From positions 118,337,842 through 118,401,841 of the forward strand of contig OZ022500.1 of the NCBI GenBank assembly GCA_963989385.1: 64,000 nt of DNA, in the 5' to 3' direction. The notes beneath the pieces are model-generated. The model was not told where the DNA came from, did no database searches, and worked only from the letters and a program-made list of their open reading frames with translations. The position numbers were made by a program, and so were the translations under genes. This document shows positions 13,348 to 23,371 of this stretch, in pieces. Within the stretch, counting starts at the first letter, position 1. The number at the start of each line of letters is the position of its first letter. The stretch is from Ctena decussata (lineage: Eukaryota > Mollusca > Bivalvia > Lucinida > Lucinidae).

Positions 13348-13610
13348 GCTCGTCTGAACGAAAGTTCAGGAAGAGCTATTGTTGTCACCACGGCGTCGGC
13401 GTCCGCGTCGGCGTTCGGATCGGATGTTTTGGTTAAAGTTTTTTAAAGACCTATATCTCCTTAACCCACAGTTGGAACGCAAACCCTCGAAAAGCGGTGA
13501 TTGTATTTGCAACGGTGGATCCTTCCACACAAAAAATAGGCCCATAAAATGGCGAACATGGTTCTTGACGAAATTTCCCATTATTTTCAAATGTATATAG
13601 AGGCACTCAT
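13348..13610 (+). repeat. Hairpin-headed repeat, family B fragment
   Basis: It opens with TTTTTAGCTCGTCTGAACGA and its hairpin AACGAAAGTT, then GAGCTATTGTTGTCACCACG, a GTCGGCGTCCGCGTCGG stretch, and GGATGTTTTGGTTAAAGTTT. The same order is seen at 17850 and, inverted, at 35640-35895. The body is truncated. Opposing open frames here are due to the GC-rich head. Confidence 0.7.
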
Positions 13611-14454
13611 TATATCAAAATGATAAAACGCATAAAAATGTTTTGCTAACTAGTATTAAGCAGGCTTTCTCAACAAAATTCAGGGCCAAAATTGCTCGAA
13701 ATGCTAAATATTCATCGTCAAAGTACAATACTCTATCTTGATTCTACCGAAAACTTGCATCAACATAAAACATAATGTACAGAAAGCTGAGACTTTCTCC
13801 AATGCGCACACCCATGCCATCGAAAACTTTATTATTTTTTCTTTTTGCATGTGAAATTTCAAGCAATATCGTTTTGGAACATTTTTAAATTGCAAAATAA
13901 AAGATGGCATCTGTAGTTTTAACGCTCAGGAAACGGTCTTGCACGTGAAATGATACTAGCAATACTTGCCGGGCAGCCACAATTTAGACAGAAAATTGAG
14001 GTTACAGCTTGTCAAACATTAGCGCAGATTGCTAAATACTTGAAGAGAAGAAAATTACGGAGTTTAGTTAGCTAAAATAGACTAAAAACTGATAGAACGT
14101 ACCTTACCTGACTCCTGACCTGATTGACATTGTACAAATCTGACGTTCTGCCACTCAAATTTGTGGAAATAATATCCTTTTCTAATATTATTTATCTTTC
14201 AAACAGTCATCTGTTTTCTGTCAAATAAGTTATTAGGTCAAGGTTGTGACGTAATAAAAGAAAATGACGTATATTGCCTCGAGCTAGATTGCCAGTCCGC
14301 ATGCCATGTAAACGGATATACTCTGATATACGTCGAACATGAAATGCACCAGTACGAAGTAAAGAGTTTCTTTCTTGTCGTTGTGTTTATCTAGTTTTCG
14401 AAAAAATTACGATCTGATTTTATAATTTGCTCAACAATGACAGAGAGTATATAA

Positions 14455-14690
14455 GCCGCGACACGAGAAAACCAACCGAAAAAGGTTGTGCGCCAAGCGC
14501 AGACTCAGATCAGCCTCGGCATCCGCCTAGTCTGCGCAGTCTTACCTAAGCGCTTTAAGGGTAGCTAAGGGTCTAAGCTACCTTCATGCGGACAGCGAAG
14601 ACTCTGATCAGATTGGGCGGACCAAGGATTATCTTAGTCTGCGCTGGGCGCACAACCAAATTGTTGGTTTTCTCGCGTCAGCGTTCGTTA
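14455..14690. mobile_element. Palindromic fold-back element, family F, copy 1
   Basis: The two halves are imperfect inverted copies. The left arm has GACACGAGAAAACCAACC, GGTTGTGCGCC and GCAGACTCAGATCAGCC. The right arm has GGCGCACAACC and GTTGGTTTTCTCG. The centre is near GGTAGCTAAGGGTCTAAGCTACC. The other copies are at 49812-50048 and 63571-63815. Confidence 0.8.
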
Positions 14691-16020
14691 GAAACATACA
14701 AGCCAGGTGGGGATGAAAGGAGGCGGTTGGTGACGAGGGTGGGTGTGAGTGGGGGCCAGGGAAGTGGGGGAATTCGTCTTGACTGATGCTCGGAGTGATG
14801 TATAGGTCCAAAACATAACTTGAGCAGTCGTTGCTATGACAGCGTACTTCTCTCTCTCTCTCTGCCCGATTTGGCTTCATTGTTGTTACACACATGTACA
14901 CTGAGATTTATTGAAATCATTTGAATCTTACCAGCAGTTGAACCGCAACAGGGAAAGAGGAATCTAGTGGGATGTGATAACAGCAAAATCTGCTTAGTCT
15001 AACAAGACTGCTTCAAGATACAAAGCTGTATATATAAGCGAATAGCAAAATCCTGATTGGCTTGCAAGCAAACACTTTCCGTTCTGAATTAAGTTACGAA
15101 GAGTGTTTCGTGTGTTCGATGATGAGCCTGAAAATGTGTTGGGGTGTGCGTATTGGGGAGGTGTGGGGAAAATTTGGAGGCTTGCTTCGTGCCATCCGAC
15201 GTTTGGCACGTGGCACAAAAACAGCCATTTATTCCGTGGAAGCAAAGTACTGTACATGAACTTAAACTGTATACGAATCGCTCCACTTTGGCAAATTCCA
15301 CATCCCGAATTTATAAGCGTAAAGACCATATACTTAAACAATCTGCTTGAAAGTTGAAAATAGCGGGCGTGTGAGGAACTGTTGAAATACGCATGAACTT
15401 TGTATACTTATTCAAGAAACCCATCATTGCCTTCATTTAGCAAAATATGCATGAACTAAAAAGCTAACAGCCAAGATCCATAATAGAACGCACACATGCA
15501 AGCTGTTCATCTTAACTTTTATAACAATTGTAGTGCAGGCTATCTTAGTCTTTGCTTGTTTCGGGTCACCCGTGTACTTACTGACCCTCAGAAAATACTA
15601 CAGTAAGGGAAAAACTGAAAACCTTCCCTAACGTCACCACATTTGGTAGCTTAGAGTTGTCAAATGAGAATCTGAAGGCCGCTAGCTGCTCAATTCCTAT
15701 CATTGCCTAATGAATATATTTCGACTGATGTCCTATTCGATTCGGAAAGCGACTGCCCAATTATTTAATTTCAGGACGCAGAGTATGAAGAATAAGCCCA
15801 AAGTTGAGTATAAAGTGTACTGGATTGCCCTTTACATGTGCCTTTGGAACGATTCGTAAATGCAAAAAATATCAAATCTTCTGGTGACCTGCAAGATACT
15901 CGGGCCTGCTAGTCAACCGGACAATTACAATGTTACAATTCTAGTCGGCATATAAATGAAGAATGAACACGTTAAGCATGGGAAGGAACTGAAATTGATA
16001 GTGTACATGTAAATGTGTCG
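14691..16020. other. Intron sequence, no exon seen
   Basis: Several frames are open at once on both strands around 14994-15357, but none resembles a known family or shows good flanking splice sites. The rest is plain AT-rich sequence. Confidence 0.45.
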
Positions 16021-16024
16021 GCCT

Positions 16025-16175
16025 AGGGCAACCGGGTACACTTTCAAGGGAAGCATCTCGGCAATAATATCTTTGATTTATCCTACCTTTCCAATGGGAC
16101 TAAACTCTTTAAGGAAAGCATTTGCTCCTTTGGAGCAAAGAATTTTTGAAGAGTCTCCCAGTTCAGGAAAACTAA
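16025..16175 (-). mobile_element. Fold-back MITE, family E, inverted partial copy
   Basis: GGGTACACTTTCAAGGGAAG, then CTCTTTAAGGAAAGCATTTG and the hairpin TGCTCCTTTGGAGCA, match in inverse order the family E copies at 40005, 42806 and 52786. Confidence 0.6.
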
Positions 16176-16455
16176 CAGGAAATTAATAAAGTTGTGTATT
16201 GATAATAAGTCTACGATAATTTGTGCCATGAAAACGTGTTGCAGCTGTATATAGAACCTCCTCGCCAAGACTACTCTAATGTGAGGCAGCATCAGTCATT
16301 TTAATAGAGAAATAGGTAAACACGATCTGAATTATTTTGTTTGTTTATATGTGACTGCATAAACCAAAGGGTACGTAATTGGAGAAATAAATGTTCTATT
16401 CTCTCTTATTATTTGATGTAGATTTACCCGTGTACCTGCAGATTTAGATTTGTAA

Positions 16456-16486
16456 ATGTTGCCCCCCCCCCCATCCCCCCAAAAAA

Positions 16487-16546
<60 letters not shown>
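16456..16546. repeat. Poly-C stretch and (CA)n microsatellite
   Basis: C-runs at 16461-16479 are followed by about 27 uninterrupted CA units to 16545. Confidence 0.95.
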
Positions 16547-17849
16547 TGCCTGACGAGTTTCTCAAACTTATACAGGCAATGCAAAAATATCGCATGCATA
16601 CAGTGCACTGCTAACCCTTCTCAAACGCGTAACTGCTTATACGCTAACAACCAAGTGCGTATTGTAATTTTGTCAGATAGACAAAATTTCAACAGGTATG
16701 GCCATATTTGATGTTGCTGGTATTTGTAAGTTGAACAAGATTTCAATAGTAGCGGCAAGCAGACACGACTATATAAAGTATCTTTGGGGCCCACCTCTTA
16801 TTCTTGCTCTCAAAGGATAAACATAATTGTGCGTAAAGTGTAATAACCCCTGCACTCCTGCTTCTAACCGTCCCACGAGGGAGGGGGGGGGGGGGGGCAT
16901 TCCTCATCCCTCCCAGGTTACTCACATACAACTGTATATTTGACTTTTGAAATCAAGCGCGTGATTTGCTAATTAAAAAAGAAATTTGTAACCGTTAAAT
17001 TATCGTTCAGTTATGAGGGGAAAGGCTAATTCTGAACGATAGCATGAACTGTACCTAAATGAACATCAATTGCTGATTAAGTCCGTCTTTTAAGCCACGA
17101 TTATACAAATTACTAATCGATTCAAAATCACGTCATAAACATATGTTTACGATTTGCTAGAGCATAGAGGTGAGAGTTGACATTAATCTATCTGACAATA
17201 AAATATGAATAAAATGAATTTGCTTGACTGTTTTATTCGGTCTTGGTTGAAGATTAATCAGTGAGAGGTGTAGATCTATCGTTTCTACAGACAGGCCGAA
17301 TTGTGAGTTTGTTATTGGCAGTGAACACTTAGCGCGTAAGGCTGGCATGATTTCGACGCCATTTTCGGTTTGTTTTCAAGCCGAGTGGTCATATGTTATT
17401 TTGCAATTTTAAAATGTTCCAAAACCAAATTTTCTGAAATTTCACATAATAGTAGAATATATATCAATATTTATCATGGCATAGGTCTGCGTTTTGGAGA
17501 AAGTCGAATAAGCTGTAAATCGTAAATTTTTGTTCACATGTTTGACGCTGACGTAAAGGGCACTGTTTCGTCAATAATTACACAGGCGGAAAAGGGTGTC
17601 CTGGAATTATTTTAACAGAAATATTCAATAATGGAAGTCAGAAAAGTGCTCTTAAAATTTCAAGCGGTGGGGCGATTTGATTAATCTGTATGGTGGCGTT
17701 AAAGTACTATGGATTTCGTCGATAGCCATTTTGATGGCGACAATTTCGAACAAAAATTCGTTGCTATGTGTTTGATTATATCCCTACTCCTTGGAGCTGC
17801 GTTCCAACTGCCATGGATGGATTCTTTTGATACTTGCACTGTAGTTAGA
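16547..17849. other. Intron sequence, no exon seen
   Basis: Apart from a poly-G run at 16882-16897, I see no repeat or coding feature I can support. Confidence 0.45.
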
Positions 17850-18504
17850 TATTGGAAGAGCTATTGTTGTCACCACGGCATCGGCGTCGGCGTCCGCGTT
17901 CGGATCGGATGTTTTGGTTAAAGTTTTTTTTAAAGACCTATATCTCCTTAACCCATTGATGGATTCTTTTGATACTTGCACTGTAGTTAGATATTGGTCT
18001 AAAGTTTAACAGGGTACCACCCCCACCCATCTCAGTGACCTTGATGTCAAGGTCATGGACTTAGAAAATTGGGAGTTTTTTGAACTGGATGTTTTGGTTC
18101 AAGTTTTATAAAGCCCAGTATCTCCTTAACCCATGGATGGATTCCTTTGATACTTGCACTGAAGTTAGATATTGGTCTAAAGTTTTTGTAGGTACTATCC
18201 CCCCCCCCCCCCCCTTCAGTGACCGTGATGTCAAGGTCATGGACTTAGAAATTGTCTTTTTATTGATTGGATGTTTTGGTTAAAGTTTTTAAAGACACTT
18301 ATCTCCTGAACCCATAGATGAATTCTTTCTATCTTTGCACTGTAGTTAGATCTACAGAGTACTACCCCAACCCCGCTCAGTGACCTTGCTGTCAAGGTCA
18401 GAGACTCCGAAAATGTTGGTCTTTATTAAATTTTTGTAATTGCATACTGATTCATAATGCTTTGCAGAGATTTAGTTTATACTTGAACTGGTGTTAGACA
18501 CTTT

Positions 18505-20754
18505 TTAGCTCACCTGAGCCGAAGGCTCAGAGGTGAGCTTATAGGATGGGAGTCGAGCCGTCGTCCGTCCGTCCGTGGGTGCGTGGGTGGGTGCGTGGGT
18601 GGGTGCGTCAACACTTTCAAACATAAATATCTCAGAGACCAGTGGGCCGATCGCAATCAAATTTTATCTGAAGCATCATTTGGGTGCCGATCAGCTCAGA
18701 ACTCTGGTTTCCATGGCAACAGATAGCCCCCATAGGGTTATAATGGGGAAAACGGCGTCATCACGTTATCTCAACTGTTTTTGATTAGATCCTTATCAAA
18801 CTTGCAGGTAATGATGACATACACAAGAGCTTGGATGAGTTCGAAATTTGGTCGGATTCGAGCACAGACTACGGAGTTAGCTGCCCTTGAGCGTTTGAAA
18901 AAAATCCCATAGGGTTATAATGGGGAAAATGGCGTCATCACCTTTTCTCAACTGTTTTTGCTTAGATCCTTATCATACTTGCAGGTAATGATGACATACA
19001 TAAGAGCTTGGATGAGTTCGAAATTTGGCCGGATTCGAGCACAGACTACGGAGTTGGCTGCCCTTGAGCGTTTGAAAAAAATCCCATAGTGTTATAATGG
19101 GGATAACAACGACATCACATATTTTTAGAAAAACTTTGTCATCGCTCTATTGCCTACATTTCTCAACGGATTTTGAAATAACTTCACACAAATGTAGGGC
19201 GTGACAATATCTCGAGCAAGTTCGACTTTCAGGATGCTGCGTCCAAGGTCAAGGTCACTGTGGCTAATTTTAGAAAAACTTTGTCAGCGCTCTAGCACCT
19301 ACATTTCTCAATGGATTTTAAAATAACTTCACACAAATGTAGGGCATGACAATATCTCGAGCAAGTTCGACTTTCAGGGTGCTGTGCCCAAGGTCAAGGT
19401 CACTTTGGCTATTTTTAGAAAATTTGTCATCGCTCTAGCGCCTACATTTCTCAATGGATTTTAAAATAACTTCACACAAATGTAGGGCATGACAATATCT
19501 CGAGCAAGCACGACTTTCAGGGTGCTGCGCCCAAGGTCAAGGTCACTGTGGCTATTTTTAGAAAAACTTTGTCATCGCTCTAAGGCCTACATTTCTCAAC
19601 GGATTTTGAAATAACTTCACACAAATGTAGGGCATGACTATATCTCGAGCAAGTTTGACTTTCAGGGTGCTGCGCCCAAGGTCAAGGTCACTGTGGCTAT
19701 TTTTAGAAAAACTTTGTCATGGCTCTAGCACTTACATTTCTCCATGGATTTTGAAATAACTCCACACAAATGTAGGGCATGACAATATCTCGAGCAAGTT
19801 CAACTTCTAGGATGCTGCGCCCAAGGTCAAGGTCACTGTGGCTTTTTTTAGAAAAACTTTGTCATCGCTCTAGCACCTACATTTCTCAACGGATTTTGAA
19901 ATAACTTCACACAAATGTAGGGCATGACAATATCTTGAGCAAGTTTGACTCTCAGGGTGCTGCACCCAAGGTCAAGGTCACTGTGGCTATTTTTAGAAAA
20001 ACTTTGCCATCGCTCTAGCACCTACATTTCTCAACGAATTTTAAAATAAATTCACACAAATGTAGGGCATGACAATATCTCGAGCAAGTTTGACTTTTAG
20101 GGTGCTGCAATCAAGGTTTTTGATTAGATCCTTATCATACTTGCAGGTAATGATTACATACATAAGAGCTTGGATGAGTTCGAAATTTGGCCGGATTTGA
20201 GCACAGACTACGGAGTTAGCTGCCCATGAGCGTTTGAAAAAAATCTCATAGTCTTATAATGAAGCAAACAACGTCATCACATTTTTATTTTCATCGGATC
20301 CTCTTCATACTTGCAGGTAATGAGGATATGCATAAAAGCTTTGATTAGTTAGCATTTCGGCTAGATCCCACCACTGACTATGGAGTACCTGCCTTGAGCA
20401 TCCAAAAAATCAATGTCGCCACTTTTTCTTGGTTTCTACTGATCTGATCCTTTTCAGACTTGCAGGTAATGAGGAAATGCGTAATATCTTCAACAAGTTC
20501 AAATTTTGGCCAGATCAGGCCAACCACTACGAAGTTAGCTGCCCTTGACAGCTCTGTCTATTGTGCTCTTGATCGGATACTTTTTAAACTTGCGTATATT
20601 AAATGAGGGCATACATAATGTTTTGGATGAGTTTAATTTTCAGCCTGATTGGACCACTGACTGTGGAGTTAGCTGCCCTTGAGCATCTTAAATATCCCTA
20701 TAGGTTTACAATGTCTCTCAGGTGAGCAATTGTTGCCCTTTGGGCTACTTGTTT
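18505..20754 (+). repeat. Family A hairpin-headed element with internal tandem array
   Basis: The head is TTTTTAGCTCACCTGAGCC with hairpin GAGCCGAAGGCTC, then GAGCTTATAGGATGG and a CCGTCCGTCCGT run. The body has ~180-bp repeats (CCCATAGGGTTATAATGGGG) and a ~144-bp array at 19135-20115. The tail TCAGGTGAGCAATTG ends with hairpin GCCCTTTGGGC. Head and tail share inverted AGCTCACCTGAG / CTCAGGTGAGC. No protein is encoded. Other copies are at 28170-30606 (+) and 33487-34916 (-). Confidence 0.85.
19135..20115 (+). repeat. ~144-bp tandem array carrying TCAAGGTCA
   Basis: About seven units contain CTACATTTCTCAAYGGATTT, CACACAAATGTAGGGCATGA and CCCAAGGTCAAGGTCACTGT. TCAAGGTCA occurs at 19249, 19394, 19537, 19682, 19827 and 19972, a steady 143-145 bp spacing. 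The nonamer matches the known extended monomeric nuclear-receptor site (ERR, SF-1/FTZ-F1 type). Whether it binds anything here is not shown. Confidence 0.8.
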
Positions 20755-21190
20755 TTAGTTTTTACAAAACACCTTATACATACCCCACTGGATGACCTTG
20801 AAGTCAAGGTCATCATCTTAGAATTTTGTCTTAAAGATTTTGGTCAAAGTTTTATATTGTTGAAGACATAACGATGATGGACTCAGATGATACTAATACT
20901 TGGACTGATGCTAGATAATGGTACATCCTAGCCCCCCCCCCCACCCCACCCCACCCCTAAGTTTTTTTTATCTTAAGCTCATGGACTTTGAAATTTCATT
21001 TCATTCTTTTATTCTTATTTTATTTTTACACTTATTTCTGAGTTAGCTTTTGTTTATAAATGTGTTTTCATTATGGGCATGCTTGCCTGAAGTTTTATGC
21101 ATAGCAGTCCACACCACCATACCGGCTGTGTGATGGACAAGCACCAATTCAGGCGAGCTATGCTGTCAGGTGACAGTTCTTGTTTTATAA

Positions 21191-22041
21191 GAACTAAATT
21201 GTTTATAGTATAATTACGAGAAATGTTGGTTAAAAATATTTCAACACGCCATAACAATTAAAAGTTACTTCTAATATGAACCAATAAAGTCGCTGGTTCT
21301 AAATGACAGCCATTTCCATGTTGCATGATGAATATTTAATTACATATCGCAAAGATAAAATAGCAAGAATATAAGTTTATAGAATCAATTCCATGTATTT
21401 TTTACTACATGATTATGTTTGCATCTGTAACATTTTCAATTCTTTAATGTCAAGCGATAAAAACTAAAACGTAAATCAGAAGTACATACATAATCACTTT
21501 TCCGTCTCGTTGAGCAATTACTTGAGATTACCACATGATTTCTGCGAACTTTTATGACTGGAATTGATGCCAAGAATCAGTCTAACATCCTACTCGCATG
21601 ACCTTGAAGCTAGAACAATTGTTCTAGGCGCCAATGTTCTCTCTAGAATTGTCCAGAAAACCAGTTTCCGTGCGGCTTGATGTGCTTTAGCCTTTAAGCA
21701 TTCTACAAAGCCCAAATTTTCTGAATTTAACATGGAAATGTCCATTTATCGTAGCTATAACTACCCGGAACATGATGTCAAAATGACGTCGTACTAACGT
21801 CGACGCGACATCATAATGTCGCGTTGACGTCAGTCCGACGTCTTTTCGACGTCATGTGCTCGCTGGGGAATTGTAGGCTAGTTTATGTTATATAATAGAA
21901 ATGCCTTTTTAGTAGTAAACAAAGGTACGGCTAGATCCTGTTCTGTGCCATCTCATCTGGGTCTATACTTTTAATTCAGAGCTCGGACTAATAGATTAGT
22001 ATTTTGCTGTCTGGGAGCCTAATCCAATAGTTCCACTAAAA
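21191..22041. other. Intron sequence with a GACGTC-rich palindrome
   Basis: Mostly unremarkable. At 21774-21856 GACGTC/GACGTCA-like words recur in both directions around CGCGACATCATAATGTCGCG, giving a partly palindromic CRE-like cluster. Confidence 0.5.
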
Positions 22042-22210
22042 GTGGGAGGAAAATAATCCGCCATGAGCAAGTCCATGCAAGATAAGTAAATTTGACCCTC
22101 GGGGTCAGAGTTTCAAACAGGGACTCGGCAAGCCCTGGTTGAAAAATTCCAACCCCTTGGGTGAGATTTCCCTATCCTATATGGGCACTTATGATGGATT
22201 CTTATAATAT
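22042..22210 (-). repeat. Diverged hairpin of the 5620-7735 element
   Basis: It reads GTGGGAGGAAAATAATCC, then GACCCTCGGGGTCAGAGTTT, CAGGGACTCGGCAAGCC and GTGAGATTTCCCTATCC, ending near TATGATGGATTCTTATAA. This is the hairpin part of the three-copy tandem element, inverted and more diverged. Confidence 0.7.
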
Positions 22211-22392
22211 ATGCTCGATCTTAGTGTCACATTGCTTAGAATTTCCAAAAGTCTAAAAAGACTCATCCTAGTAAAATGTTAATACCGCCACCTGCATAAT
22301 CTATTAAGTGCATTATCTTTCCTTTTTATCGGATTTACTGCAAAACAGAATGATAATATGCATCACACACTCCGCAGTAACGCGTATTATGC

Positions 22393-22625
22393 AGTATGTC
22401 ATTTAAGGTGGGTGGTTACATCGCCATGTTTTCTCGCCTTTTTGTCCAACTTCCTGTCTGCTTCCCAGAAGGACGAAACCAAAGGTCTAGTCTTGAAGGA
22501 AATTTTCAGAAAAAGGGAGGGGATGGGAGGGGGGGGGGGGGAGGGAGTTGAAGGAATGAAAATGTCGGAGTTGCTTCCCCTAATAGTGTATCCATTCACC
22601 TTAAGATACCTCACCGCAAATACTC
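22393..22625 (+). mobile_element. Fold-back MITE, family E copy
   Basis: It starts TTTAAGGTGGGTGG and ends AGTGTATCCATTCACCTTAA, with CGGAGTTGCTTCCCCT before the end, as in the other family E copies. The usual central hairpin is replaced by a purine-rich run. A 170-codon open frame crosses it by chance. Confidence 0.65.
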
Positions 22626-23055
22626 CGAATATTGCGACACACAGTTTGAATAAATTGTTTTTAATATCCGACCATGTATCAACCACTATGTCCCTGCATC
22701 TGGTCAGAGTCCGCTCTACCCGTTTGTCGTTTCAGGTGTCTGGATACACCTCTGCGGGCAATCGCCCTTGTACGGAAATTGTTACCGCCTTTCTCATAGG
22801 GGGTTCTAAAAGAAGAGCAATCTCTGGAGAAGAGATTCACTTATTGGAGAAGCGATTACTGTTAAGCTAAAGTTTTCTTCGGTAGCGATACCATGGGCCT
22901 TGAAAAATAGCTGTAATATATCCCCTCGAAATTAGATCAACAACATACTGAAAGAGAATTTTTTCATAGTAGAATGCTTGATACAAGCACTATGAAAGTC
23001 ATAAGTATTTGGACAAATACACCTGAGCAGACAGTACAGACCCAGAACAGACTGC

Positions 23056-23277
23056 TAGGGTAGAGTCGGGTAACTTTTGACAGCGTGTAAATTCGGACAC
23101 CCCATTGCAAACAGTGAAAATCCAGATGAGACGGCTCATAATGAGTCGTCTCATCAGGATTTTCACCGTTTGCCCAGTTAATTTTGTTTTAATTCCAAAC
23201 AACTGACATATAAAGGAAGCAATGTCACTGTCTGAATTTACCCGCTGTCCGAATTGACCCGACTTTACCCTACCCTA
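23056..23277. mobile_element. Palindromic MITE, family G, copy 1
   Basis: The ends are inverted (TAGGGTAGAGTCGGGTAA / ACCCGACTTTACCCTACCC). The inner arms are GTAAATTCGGACA and CAAACAGTGAAAATCC around a centre GACGGCTCATAATGAGTCGTC. The other copies are at 37848-38044 and 41108-41320. This copy lies about 95 bp upstream of the giant exon's acceptor site. Confidence 0.85.
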
Positions 23278-23371
23278 GGTGTAGTCTGATCAGGATCTGC
23301 ACTGTATGCTATTTTGCCAACAAACAACTTCAGTACGTAACTTGTACATGTGTATGTGTCCTCTTTTCCAG

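Larger units (their letters stand above)
17850..21190 (+). repeat. Family B hairpin-headed element, split by a nested family A element
   Basis: It starts GAGCTATTGTTGTCACCACG and GGATGTTTTGGTTAAAG, then repeats a ~150-200 bp body (ATGGATTCTTTTGATACTTG, GTTAGATATTGGTCTAAAG, TGACCTTGATGTCAAGGTCA) up to about 18500. The body resumes at about 20755 (GATGACCTTGAAGTCAAGGT) and ends near CAGGCGAGCTATGCTGTCAG. The interruption is exactly the family A element at 18505-20754, so B was present first. Confidence 0.75.

Noticed and set aside
13379..13600. Arg-rich frames on both strands
   Set aside because: Produced by the GTCGGCGTCCGCG microsatellite head of family B.
14994..15357. Cluster of overlapping frames on both strands
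   Set aside because: Six frames open at once with no family likeness and no convincing splice sites; chance openness of a GC-richer patch.
22358..22870. 170-codon open frame on the + strand
   Set aside because: It crosses a family E MITE and a poly-G run; no recognisable domain, and its start and composition follow the repeat.
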